In this document: piece by piece, positions 1-11,600 of the stretch
Position numbering within the stretch: the first letter of the stretch is position 1
How the letters are laid out: each line of letters begins with the position of its first letter
Assembly (NCBI GenBank): GCA_012656075.1
Contig: JAAKBF010000080.1
Span: 1-64,000 of the forward strand
Direction: 5' to 3'
Source of the DNA: Phytophthora hibernalis
Taxonomy: Eukaryota; Oomycota; Peronosporomycetes; Peronosporales; Peronosporaceae
Length of the DNA: 64,000 bases
Made by a program: the position numbers and the translations under genes
Notes under the pieces: generated by a model
Database searches by the model: none
What the model was told of the DNA's origin: nothing
What the model saw: only the letters and a program-made list of their open reading frames with translations

Positions 1-99
1 ATCGTGAGACACACGGAACCTCCGTACATTCTTCCACATCCACCGAAGGCTCTTGATCTCTCGAAGATGCAAGGCACGCGGACGGCAACGCCGAAGGCA

Positions 100-1738
100 G
101 ATCGAGTATTTCAGTAGTGCCATTCGCCGCGTGGCATGCGATGCTCGTGCACAAACCCGTCCCGGGAAGAGGAGGGGATATGGCCCGCCAGGGCTCTGTC
201 CGCGAGGGGCTTGTGACTAGCACCGATGGTGCGACTTTTCCAGTCGATCCACGGCTCGTGCTTTGTCAACCAAGGCATGCCGAGGATAAGATCGTACCGA
301 TCATCCATGTCAAGGACAATGAACGGTTCGACTGAGGTTGAAGTCGTCAAACTTGACGTTCAAGGATAGAAGAACCTTTCGCGTAGACAAGATGGTTTAA
401 GTCGCCAGGCGAACAGATACATTGGAATTATTCTTATATGCTTCCAAAGCACTAGCGTACAATGCACTGTTCCTGGCCACACTAAACTTTGTGGCGAAAT
501 AGTAGGACGCTACCGAATCAATCTCAATCAGGATCGTCAGCGGTTCGTCGTACACTTTAACGCTGGCAGTGATGACCACGAGGTTGGACCGTGCGGTGGC
601 CACGGGAGACACAACATTGTCGTCCCTGGAACTTGCTCTTCAGGAGGCGGATGTGGCTGAGCGACCGACCTCGAGGGGAGCGAAGCCACCCAGCAGGGCG
701 TCCCGCACCTACTTGGAGACGTCGTTTTCCGACCTCGCAGATTCGATCGTGTTCAGGGACGGCAGAGCCGCCCTGGCCTTGCCTACCTTTGCGGGTTCGA
801 GGGACAGTTCCGACGGATGTGACCAAGCAGGTTGCATCCAAAGCAACCCACTCGCGCGTTGGTTAAGCTGAGGTCGAGTCGATTCAGACGACGAGATCTT
901 CATGGAGGGGTCATTGACCGTATCCGAGTGACCTGCATACCCCTGCGCCGATCACACGCAATGCTCTTCCAACATGACAACACCACCGCATTGAATTGCA
1001 GAATCTCGAGGCCGCTATGGCGAGCGCTCCCCTCTCTGAACGACGTCAAGGTTACGGTCTTCATGAACGGCGTTCGGCCGGGTATTGTCCAGACAGAGTT
1101 CTTCCGCAAACAGCCAAAGACTTTCAATGATGACGTAGTCTTGAAGCGTACGCTTGCCTTGCTGCAGCGCAAGTAGATCGGTCGATAGCGATAGGCCACA
1201 TTGGCCAAGAGGAATGTCGAACGCGGCTCGTGTTCCATGAACGCCCACGAGGTAAATACACCGGATACGACGTCTCGTGGTGTCGCCCATGCGCGTGCAC
1301 GTCCTCCCAGGTTGGAAAGCGCGAATGTGACTTGGTCTCTGGACTCGTAGATCCCCAGCGCTCAGCGCTATCGTGGTCTCTCGAATCCACAAGACAAGAC
1401 TGTCTGCTTTCTTTGCCATCAAATGTCGGCACCGACATCTTGACGGGCTTCGTTCCTTGTCGCGCAGCGTACGGAGCAGGACCCGAGGGGTTCGCCTGCG
1501 CCGCACTCTGCGCCTCAGCTCGCATTGTCGTGATCAGCTTCCTACGCTGCAGCGCTCACGTGGGCAACCAACGACGACTCGTACATTTCGAAGCGTTCCA
1601 CGCTCGCCCTCTGCTGATGCAGGTTGGGGAATCCTGCGAATGCTGCCTCGCCCAGGAGACTGACCATCTTCGCCAGTGTAGCCCACTGGGCAACAGAGAG
1701 GTGAAGAAAGTCCTATCGGGACTACAGCCGGCATCCAT
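100..1738 (-). pseudogene. Ty3/gypsy Gag-protease relic
   Basis: This is a dead gag and protease region of a Ty3/gypsy retrotransposon, read leftward. Seen in order: a Gag start KMSVPTFDGKE near 1441, LVLWIRE, a capsid piece LLALQQGKRTLQDYV at about 1180-1135, a perfect CX2CX4HX4C zinc knuckle CFGCNLLGHIRRNC at about 830-790, a protease active-site remnant IDSVAS near 519 (the expected glycine after D-S is valine), and LILGMPWLTKHEPWIDW near 293. Several frameshifts and stops separate these pieces. A segment at about 1035-1120 reads as Gag only on the opposite strand (see findings). The adjoining LTR at 1789-2209 lies where a 5' LTR should be. Family assignment is firm; protein function is lost. 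Confidence 0.85.
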
Positions 1739-1788
1739 GCGAGATCTTAATTGTAGTAATCCGCGCCGGTCGCGGGAGTGACTACTAG

Positions 1789-2209
1789 TGTGACGGGGGT
1801 CACAAGCACCTTAGCTTTAGAGGAAGCATTAACGCGATAACAACGACAGATGCCTGGCGTTCCTGCTGTAAGCTTGCAAAGGCCTGGCCTTCCTGTCCAA
1901 TATGGTACCGATTACCAATTGACTTGCGAACTTCCGGGTTAGAGTTAAACTGCTTTATTTTCAGAGCACTGTTGTGGTTTCTAACTACTGCTCACTATCT
2001 GCATAATGAATCCCTATCTAATCTGATCTGTCCAAATGGGAGCCACCCATTTGATGTACTGCTTTAATACAACTGACGTACCACTTAAGTACGACTGAAG
2101 TACGAATTAAGTCCTTGACGTGCCACACACCACGCGTGTGACGGACACCAATGGTGTGGACCACACCACAGAGAACAATGGTCGACCCCTGTCAGGTGGC
2201 CCCATTACA
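1789..2209 (-). repeat. LTR of the gypsy gag relic
   Basis: This 421 bp block runs on the minus strand from TGTAATGGGGCC to CCCCCGTCACA, so it has TG..CA ends and short inverted termini. It is clearly related to the block at 47660-48102: both share the run acttgcgaacttccgggtta and the surrounding order. It lies just upstream of the minus-strand gag relic, as a 5' LTR would. No target-site duplication is evident because the 3' part of the element is outside the window or lost. Confidence 0.75.
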
Positions 2210-3813
2210 TCAGGGATCGACCGGTGTTGCTTTGCTTCAAAATAAGGCGTCGCTATTAATATAAGCGGTGAGATAAGGCCTCCCTAGGTTACACTGAATG
2301 TTTACCAGTGATTCAATGCGCAGCTTGAGAACGTCAAGAAGGCCGCTAACCATTTCGAGTGTTGGGTATATCGCACGAACACAGGCACAAAACGTAGGGT
2401 CTTCGTTGTCTTTGAAATGCGGTGGAAATACGTCAAGTACTGAGAGATTCAGCGGTAACCCGGTAACATCGCGCTCTAGTAGCGGACCTCCTACAGCCTC
2501 GGTAGGTAGCGATCCTGTACTTCTAAACGACCATCCTACGCGGAGATAAACACTACCAATGGAGGGCCCACAGGTAAACTACTGCACGCAAAAGTGGCAA
2601 CTCCTTTCCGAATCAAATGCGTTCCGTGGTGTGTTTGATGCTTGAGCTCAGTAATAATCTTGCTCAGGATGCTGCAGCTTAGGCTTTTCTCCGAACCTGG
2701 AAAGAGGGGCTCTGCTGGCTGTATGGGTCGACATGCCATGTACAATCCCAACGGGGTTATCCAACACCTCTCCGGACTGTGTGGCTTTACGTACACTCCG
2801 CGCCAGGTTAAATCAGCCACCCCTATTTGTTTACGATTGACTCTGTTTGGATAACGATCTATGATTATTATGCTACCAAAGTCAATCCTTGGCATGGCTC
2901 ATACAAGTGGCCATTTTGGCACTGCGCCAGATTAAATCAGCCATGTAGGTACATACAAAAATCAAGTATATCATTAGGATGGTGAAATTGGTGTTCAATT
3001 TCTCTGCTGCAGGGACAGCTGGGGAAGGTTGCAACCGGAAGCGCTTACAAGGGAGAGGACACGAAGCTTCTAGCGGTAGGGATATCTAAAAGTATAACTG
3101 GAGACGAACGCTGGACGCGATGGTAAACTATAGATTATAGCATTATGGTATAAGTTTATGAACTGGAGATCGTCCTTCCATTGACGCAGAAGCCTGACTG
3201 CTAAAGCTCTTGGGCTCACGACTGGCACAGCAACCAAATATCGTTGATAGCGCAATAAGAGAAACTATTACAAAATTTCATGTAAGAAGGAGGCCTGCTG
3301 ATGAACACAGCGTTGTACGGATCAGCATTGAAGCCCGGCGGGCCATCCACGAGCAATGCGAACCTGAACAGCTGCACGCTGAAGAGTTTTCGGGAGACCT
3401 CGACATTCAGCGTCCGGTTGCCGCCCTCCCGGCGTGTTTGTTCTACTGGTCACGAGTAGTTTTGTGAAAAGCAATTTGACTTATAAACAAAATTTAAAAC
3501 TTTCGAAGCATCATTTTCAAAAAGTACCTAACCCTTGAAACATGGGATGTATCTGTCTACATGCGCAATACGGTACTTCAGCTTGCATACAAATCATGTG
3601 CTTCTTGTTGGCCCAACTGTTGGTAATCTGCGCCTAAACTTTTTGAAAAGGCGCCGAAACAGGATAAGTGCAAGGTTCATGAAAAGTCGATTTGCCTTTA
3701 CGAATAGGCGCCGATTGAAAACATACATTATCTGTATGGTATACAAGGTCTCATATAACTTAGGCTCAGACCATATTCCCCCGTCCGAGCAGGAGTCCGC
3801 CTAGAAGTTGTTC
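2210..3813. other. Stretch without recognisable gene
   Basis: I recognise no gene or transposon here. The open frames are short, lack conserved motifs and overlap on both strands. The one structure seen is a 19 bp direct repeat, cgccaggttaaatcagcca at 2801-2819 and the same with one mismatch at 2925-2943. It may be decayed transposon or intergenic DNA. Confidence 0.5.
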
Positions 3814-4390
3814 CTAGGTACAGCCTCCGTCTCGGAGCCCCGAAATCCAGTCTTTATTGATCGAGCCCTGTTCCCAAGTCGCAAGAGCCCATGTCACTGA
3901 AGTTATTGTTGGAGCTAGCGCCGCCCTGAAGTTCGCGTCGGCGCCGCTGTTACCGGAGTTTATACAGACCTCCGCCGAGTCGATGGGAATTCCTATTGGT
4001 GCAGTTGTTGTTGGAGCTTGCGCAGTCCTGTAGTTCCTACCGCTGACGTTGTTAGCTCTGGAGTTTGCGCCGCCCCGAGTTTGCTTGGGTGAGTTGTTGC
4101 TGGCGCTGGTACATACCACCCACGACTAGCAGGAATTCCTGACGGTGGAGTTGCTGTTGGAGCTTGCGACGCCCTTGGAGTTTTCGCCAGTGCAGTTGTT
4201 GCCGGGGCTTGTACCTCGAGTCACAGGACTTTCTGTCGCTGCCGTTGTTGCTGGACCTGGCGCCACATCCGCACCCGCGTCGGAGAAGTCTGCGTCGGTG
4301 CAGTTGTTCGCGGAGCTGTTCGGTGCAGTTGTAAAACCAACAAACATACGAAACGTACTCGAATCCGATTCGAGCTCGGGTTCGCCTCAA
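3814..4390 (-). repeat. Degenerate repetitive coding-like tract
   Basis: The minus strand contains recurring phrases such as GNNCTG, NNCTDADF and GADANF, and the DNA repeats units close to gtgcagttgttg...ggagcttg every 50-70 bp. This resembles the decayed remains of a protein built from Asn/Cys/Ala-rich repeats, with some resemblance to A-D/N-F pentapeptide repeats. A stop near 4130 and frame changes break it. The family is not identified; it could also be non-coding minisatellite-like sequence. Confidence 0.35.
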
Positions 4391-4440
4391 AGAAAGCGGT
4401 CGGTGTCTACACGACTGCTTTCGTCAGCAAAAATCGGGGT

Positions 4441-6174
4441 ATGAAGACTGCTACACAACTGCGTGCCGGGAAATCAATAACGTCTAGGCGCTTCACCAAG
4501 AATCAAAAACAGGTTTTGGAGTGTATAATTGTGGAATATCAAACAGAAAAATTCCTTGTTGATACATTCATTGAACGGGCGTCGACTCGGGCACTTCTGG
4601 AATTTATTTGTCTTGGTATTTCGACCTACCTAGTATTGGGTGGGCGAATTTTAACAACGCACGCTACACACTGTTTCAAGCTAGCAACAAAGAAGCTGAG
4701 AGACAAGCAAGATACGAGCAGGGGTATTGTAAACGCTAGCTGATGTGTGGCAAAACCTTTCGCACTTTTAGGTTTTCAGCTTGCACTCTTTAAACGCTTA
4801 CGTATGCTCTTCCTAAAGCGATTTCTCGGCATGATGGATAGCAATGGCAGAAGACATGGAGCTGATTATGAAGCTATCAAAACAAGAAGGATGGAACATT
4901 GGTGTTCTTTTGACCGATAATGCTGGTCAATTTGGTTGAGCACGTCGCATACTTGCCAAGCGCCACGCTAAACTCATGTTTCTATTTTGTTTTGCGCATG
5001 ATATAAATAACGTGGTCAAGGGAGTTTTGAAATCGTCATTTGTCGGCGTTGCGAAGGAAGCTAATGCTGTGGTGAAGTGCCTAAATGCTTCGTCGGCATA
5101 GAGGCTTCCGCGTGCGGAAGCACTAATGCAGAAGCGCTACAGAGTACAATTCGCTGTTTACACTTTGTGAAACTCGGTGGAACAGTATGAAATACTGTAT
5201 TGTATCGTCGTTGCGAGTTCGCACTTCTTTGGAAATTTTTGTAAGAAAATTCCGTTTGCAAAAAGATTTCCCTGAAACTTTGAAAATTATACTTGATGGC
5301 TCTTTTGGCGTAAGCTCGCCATAGTAGAAACTATAATTGCCCCTCTTTCTCGAGCATCGTATATACTTCAAAGAGACGAGAATACTTTAGGTGAAGTGGT
5401 GGTTTCGTTTCGTGATATTTATCGTGGATTTAACGATTATCAAGCTGATGAAAACCGCCGAACGACTTTAGTGGAATGTGTCGAAAAACGATAGAGGCAA
5501 TGCGAGCCGCCTTTAGTCATGTTGGCTTTGTATCAAATCCTATGCTTGCTCCAGAAGCACGTGATGTGATCATGCATGATACTTGTAATTCCCCGATCTC
5601 GTCATCGACCTAACTGGGCAAATTTGCGGCGTATACTTTCGTCGAATAATTGATGATAATTACGGTTCTGTTCGAAACGAGATAGATAAGTTGATTGAAG
5701 GTCGCCTAGCCTCGGCACGTTTTACGGAATTTGACTCGTTCGATGAATTTTGGAATCACGTTGCCAAGCAAGATTTACAATATCGCCTACCCAACTCGCT
5801 ATCAGAATGCTTTCGATAGCCGTGAATACGGCAACGACCGAGCGACTATATAGTGGTCTCGAGATGATTCAAACCGCAAAAGAAACAGAATGACCATTGC
5901 AAAATTGCATGACACACAATCAGTCCGCACACATGTACAAGATAAATACCGCAAGTCTACCACAAACGAGCCTGCAGTGAAACGAATTTTGGATTATACA
6001 GAGCGATCTTTCGTAGATAGCGTTTCTTCTAACGCTATACCTCTGCTGTCCCCTCCGTCACGAGGTACTCATTTCCAAAATACGCAGTTAGATACTACTC
6101 TTGTTCCAGCTTCAGTGATGAATTCAAGTACACCGACGCGACAGACTCTATCCGACGCTCGCCTCGAACGGTAA
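4441..6174 (+). pseudogene. hAT-type transposase relic (DUF659 class)
   Basis: A rightward hAT transposase can be followed through several frames. The N-terminal part is readable from about 4441 (FIERASTRALLEF). The catalytic-core signature LLTDNAGQFG is at about 4900 and is followed by a TGA, then FCFAHDINNVVKGVLK near 4990, and ETRWNSMKY near 5175. The C-terminal dimerisation motif LAIRMLSIAVNTATTERLYS lies at 5795-5854. A stop at 5891 followed by a shifted frame gives the last piece, which runs to 6174. The hAT order (RNase H-like core, then C-terminal dimer domain) is kept, but many stops make it non-functional. Terminal inverted repeats were not found by eye. Confidence 0.8.
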
Positions 6175-6295
6175 TGCAGTTGCCCAGTGTTTCACGATCG
6201 GGTCAACCGGTAGCAATCAGAAGGTTCTGTGCTCAAAACCATTGTTGCAACTTTCAGGGCCGCTTGAGGGTTGCCGCTGGAGTAGATGACCGCTT

Positions 6296-6714
6296 GTGCG
6301 CTTGATGGTTAAATTGAAAGTTTCATTCATCGCTAGCTCTGTCGCTCTGCTTGCTGGTACTACAGTTATCTGCCTCTCGCCTTCACTTACCAGGCTTCTC
6401 CTTCAACGACGTCACCTCACATCCAGTATCGACGCGACCGCTGTCGCCATCGTTCCATGCATCCAAATGCAGTCGAGCTTCCTAACGTTGATGCCGTCCA
6501 GATGCTTGATTCTTGCGCGCTTCACTCCCTCGCTTGCTGTCGACCAACGTGAGTGCTCAACGTCACGTTTCTGTTCACCCTGTACACTGAACTGAACTCT
6601 GAACCGAACCCGCTCAATTCCGACGTCAAGTTGCATCGTTTCATCCGTGATGCAGTAGGCATCGGGCGGCTTGTTTCGAGAGGCAGGCAGGCTTTTGATT
6701 TGCCATCTTGAACA
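6296..6714 (-). repeat. 3' LTR region of the copia relic (outer end not defined)
   Basis: Reading leftward after the copia stop codon there is a purine tract TTTAAGGGAGGC (6726-6715) immediately followed by TGTTCAAGATGG at 6714. This is the expected polypurine-tract/LTR junction of a Ty1/copia element. The far end of the LTR cannot be fixed because no second copy is present; 6296 is only a guess. A 99-codon open frame on the plus strand inside it is considered non-coding. Confidence 0.5.
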
Positions 6715-6782
6715 GCCTCCCTTAAAGATTAAGTCGCCGATACCACTCGAAGCTGGTCCCGTAGCCGCTCGAAGATCACGCG

Positions 6783-8690
6783 CTACAGAGGCTTCGTCAA
6801 TATGTCGGCCAGCTGCTGCTGTGTAGGGCAGTAACTTACTGCGACATATCCGCGTTTGGTTACGTCGCGAAAATGAAAGCGCACATTGATGTGCTTGCTG
6901 CGGAGCTTGGCATCTCGTTTTGCATCGACCTGATTGCAGACTGGTTGTCCACCAGCAGCTTGTTCAACTTGTCCCTTGTCCATAGACCAATTTTCACGAG
7001 GAGCTGCTTCATCCAAGCAGCGTCATTCACGGTCATCTCTGCTGCCACGTTCGCTGCTTCCATTGTAGAGAGCTCGAAGGTGGTTTTTCCGATGCCCAGG
7101 CGATTACCATACCGTTCACCATCAGCACAGCACCATCCACTGACTTGGCATTTGAAGTGTCTCCAGCCCAGATGGCGTCAGCATAAATGGTTACATACCA
7201 TGAGCAATATGTTCCGGGGCGGCCAAGCTTGAAGAAAATCCAGGCAAATAGAGTGTCGCGCAGGTAGCGCAAGATGCACTTCACGCCACGCCAATGGCTC
7301 TCGGCTACAAATCTTGCGAGGAAGTTCACGACTGCTGTTTTGTCTGGTCGTGTGCAATTAGAGAGTCACAGTAGGGAGCCAACTGCCCTGCGCATCAGAC
7401 CGGTTTGCTCCATCGGTACATCGTCGTCAAATACCTTGGAGCCCATTGGAGTGCTGACCGGTCTGCAGGTAGCCATCTCCATATCGATCAACAGCTCTAC
7501 GATGGTGTCGCGTTGGTGAAGAACGAAGCCATCTTCTTTGTACTTGATGCAAATCCCCAGCACCTTGGCTATGTCGCTCATGTTCTTGATATCAAACTTA
7601 TTCGCCAATTGATGCATAACCCAGTCCCTATACTATCTGCATCGTCCTCACCGACAATAATAACATCGTCGACATGCAGCCCTAGTACGGTCAGCCGTCC
7701 ACCACGACGGCGGGTGTACAGACATGGATCCAATTGACTTCTGGACAAACCGAGCGACAGCAGGAACCCGTTGATTTCGTTGTTCCAAAGAAGACCGCTC
7801 TGCTTGAGCCCGTACAGCCCCTTTTCAACAACCATGCCGTATCATCTGAGCATGTGGCTCTTTTGGGCAGCTTCATCAGGATAGGACGGTCAAGGCTTAC
7901 CTTTACATTGGCGTTGGGGACGTCTCCCTGGCGAAGTCGTTGTCTCCATTGCTCGACCAATGCTGCCAGGAAGCGCAAGCTCGTTGGCTTGGCATATAAG
8001 TCTCTTCAAAATCAATTCCAAATCGTTGAGAAGTCCCCGAGCTACAAGAAGAGCTTTGAAACGCTCTAGCTCTCCACGCGAGTTGAACTTGATCTTGAAG
8101 ACCCACTTCCATGACACCACGTTCGCACCAGCGGACACCTTCACCATCTCCCGCGTCGGATGGCCTGCAGATCCTTTAATTCTTTCTGGATAGCAACTTT
8201 CCAATGGGGACACTCGGTTTGCTGGGCTTCGGCAATGGTGCGCGGGGTTGTCATGGCAGACATGGCCTCCGCGATAAGTTGCCGATCCTGCAACTTCATC
8301 CAGTAAATCCTGGGTTTAGAGAAACGTTTCGTTGCCGTCTTGAATTCGTGCGTGATCCGAATACGCGTCGTAGTGCGGCCACGCTGACAGGGTTTCCGGC
8401 GTACTCGTCTTCATCACTACTGTTGTCCGGGCTTCTGACCAGACTCGTGCGCTTTCCTGTGGAGACCACACTGACGCGGCGCTTTGACTCGGGATCAACC
8501 TGAGATTCCTGCACTGCTGTTTTGTACTCCTGCAAAGAGGATTGTTTAATATCCGTGACTTCTGATGGGCGAGACACGAACGCTCGCCAAACGAGTCGTC
8601 CGTCTGCGCCGTTGGAAGGAGAAGATCCACGAAAACCTTGTTCCCTTGCGGGTCGTCGAAGCACACCGATCTTGGTTGCTGGCAGCGTCT
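6783..8690 (-). pseudogene. Ty1/copia reverse transcriptase-RNase H relic
   Basis: This is the 3' half of a copia Pol read leftward. It shows, from the right: SWKWVFKIKFNSRGELERFKA (about 8110-8050), the YGLKQS box (KGLYGLKQSGLLWN near 7815), the active-site box as LHVDDVIIVGE (normally YVDD; Tyr is His here), GICIKYKEDGF, the RNase H boxes YADAIWAGD and DNQSAI, and the terminal QQQLADILTKPL ending at the stop at 6783-6785. At least four frame changes are needed, and the RNase H Glu box is altered. Gag, protease and integrase are missing: homology ends near 8690 where a gypsy element on the other strand starts. Confidence 0.85.
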
Positions 8691-8694
8691 GACG

Positions 8695-11600
8695 TGCGAG
8701 AGTGCGGCAAGAAGGGCCACCGTCCTATCGATGCCTCTTCACCTACAAGGCCTGCGGCAGAGATCCACGGAGCTGGAGAATGCCCGATGGAAGAGTTCTA
8801 CAACTTGATCCGTCAGTGGTACACCCCGAACAAGCACGGTGGCATGCTCCCGCAAGCGGCCGAGAAGATGTTAAACTAAAACGCTTATGGACGAGCGTTC
8901 TAAGTTCTGCATCTATGCATATGTCGAAAAACAGTCGAAGTCAGATGTAAGAAAGCTGATTCGGCTGACCGACAATACATGTGATCTTCGTGACAAACGT
9001 ACCATGGCAATCTCCAGCCTCCATCAGGTCGGCGAATTCGGACGATCGGAGGTGACGATGGCCCTGGACGTTTGCATGGAGAATCGCGGGGATATTGGAA
9101 GTACCACGTGCCGGACAAGAAGTTCCGGCAGGCGAAAGCCGTGGGGAAGATCAACAACGAAAAAGCCACATTGCTGTTTGACAGCGGCGCCGAGGTGTCC
9201 ATTTGGATGCCGCCTTTGCACGTAAGGTTGGGTGCTACGTGGACAACAGTCATGAGTTGGAGTGTGAAGGAGTTGGCAAGAATCCCTACAGAGCGGACGG
9301 ACGTGCCCGAATCAAAATCACGTTTGCTGGATCGTTGGTGTACCATTTCGATGCCTGGGTCGGCCCGCCAACCGGTGAGCAAGACTTAATGGATTTCATG
9401 GTGCCGGCGGGCATCCGCCTCGATCTCGCCGACGGATCACTGAGTCTTCCAGACGAGGTGCGAATCCAGTTAGCCGGTCGACGTCCACTCTACAGCGAGA
9501 AGGTGTCGCGGATTGTGGTGGGAGAATTGAACCTGGGAGTTGGAGGATCGATCGAGGTCCGGAAGGCTTCATCCTGTCGAGCCACTGGAAGTTGTGGGTT
9601 ACTGGTAACAAGTTTGGTGGCCAGACTGGGGAAGACTCGATACCTAAAAATCACGAACATCAGCGATCAGGAGGTAATGTTGCATGATGACACCTGTGTC
9701 GGCATGTGGCTCGAAGGAGGACGCGTACCTCGATCCCCTGGGTTTGTGCTGGTCGGATCGCGCCGGAATGCAGAGTGGCAGAACCAAGCCACCACCGACC
9801 GGCAACCTGAAGATGAGCAGGATCTGGAACCGGATGGACCAATGGTGGACCGGCCGATGTACGAAACGCCGACGAAAATCTTGAGACGTGACTCCAACAC
9901 AAGGAGGCCGGCTGTTGCCCAGATCATGGTATCACCCCCTAGTCGAAGCCGAACCGAGGGTGTCTACGAAACGGGTGAAGTGGGCAGATGAATCAGGCGA
10001 TCAGGACGCGAAGAATCCTCCGGCAGACCACGCTGAGGGAGACGACGACGCGGCTCCGGGTCAGGAGACTCAGTCTCAACCTGGAAATCGTCGATCTCCA
10101 AGCCAGAGAACGCCGACGATGAGGAAGTGTGTTATCACGAAGGAGGAGACCTCGTCGCGGAAGATGTGGAGAGGCAGATGGCCGTCTTGCCGGAGGTGGT
10201 GACCGCGACCGACGAAATCACGTCGAGGATATCCAGGTGGGTGATCCCGAAACGAACACCCCCGAAGATCGATCGTCTGCGGCAGATCATCTGGCGACGG
10301 CGCCACCTCCTGATTGGAAAAGAAACGCGCTTTCATCAGCGGCTGTCGGCGCAATCTGCGACATCGATGTCGGAGCAGCAGCTCCCGTTGCGCAGCGCGT
10401 CCGACGCGTAGCCCACAGTTCCGCGAGAAGCTGTCGGATCTGATCAAGAGTTTGCTCTCTGCGAAGATGATCAAGCCATCGACTTCGCCATGGGCGTCTC
10501 CGATCGTGATCATTATCAAGAAGAACGGTGTTGACATCCGGCTCTGTATCGATTACCGACTGATAAATGGGCTGACACGTTTGATGGTGTACCCCATGCC
10601 GATGATCAACGATCTCTTGGAAGACTTGGACAAAGTGCTCTGGTATTGCTCCATCGATATGGCTAGTGGTTTCTGGGTGGTGTCTATGACCGAACGGGCT
10701 CGGAAGATCTCTGCTTTCATCACACCTTTCGGTCTCTTCGAGTGGACGCGTATGCCCTTCGGCCTGAAGAACGCTCCACAGATCTACCAGAGGCTGATCG
10801 ACAACGCGCTATACGGACACCTCCGAATCAGCGCTGACCAGGATCCCTCGAAGCCGATCGGACATGTGAAACAAAACCGAACCCGAACCGTCGGTATGGG
10901 GAAGATCGTACATCGACGACATCCTGGTGACGGCAACAACTTGGGATATGATGTGCGAAAAGGTCGAGAGGCTGTTGGACGCCTGCGAACGTTGGAATCT
11001 GTCGATGCGTGGTCAAGAGTTTCTGGGGCCAGCGAAAGGTGGGCTATTTGGGCCATCGGGTATCCGTTGAAGGTCTGAAGTCGACCCGAAAGATCTTGAA
11101 ACGCTGGGCAACCTCCCGTTTCCGCAGACGCTCCGATCAATGCAATCCTTCTTGGGGAGTTTGAATTATTACAGCCGCTTCATAGAAGACTTCGCGGGTC
11201 TTGTACGAGTTGCGAGAAGCAGACTTTACGAGATGGGACGTCAGGAGAAGAACGACTCCGGACAAAGGGCTGGGGGTGGAGCCACCAGCAGAATGTCAAC
11301 GTTGGACCCGAGCAAAGATTGCGTTCACAATGAAGAAGCAAAATCGTTTCCACCCCAATCTTGAAACATTTCGATCCTGAGCGTATCCTGGTAATCGTAA
11401 TCTATGCGAGCCAGTGGGCGATCTCAGCGGCGCTCGTGCAGGAGCATGATGGCGTGTACTGACCAGTAACGTTCACCAGCCGGACGTTGAATCCAACGAG
11501 CTCAACTATGGAATCGTCGACAAGGAAGTCTTGGCACTCTTGCGGATGCTTGAGGTGAATTATACCCTGCTGACAACCAGGTCGATCTTGGTGCTGTCTC

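Noticed and set aside
2801..2943. 19 bp direct repeat as a mobile element boundary
   Set aside because: No inverted ends or coding sequence lie between or around the copies.
6296..6595. 99-codon plus-strand frame with a hydrophobic, signal-peptide-like start, considered as an effector gene
   Set aside because: It has no RXLR or similar motif, lies inside the presumed LTR of the copia relic, and no promoter element was seen.
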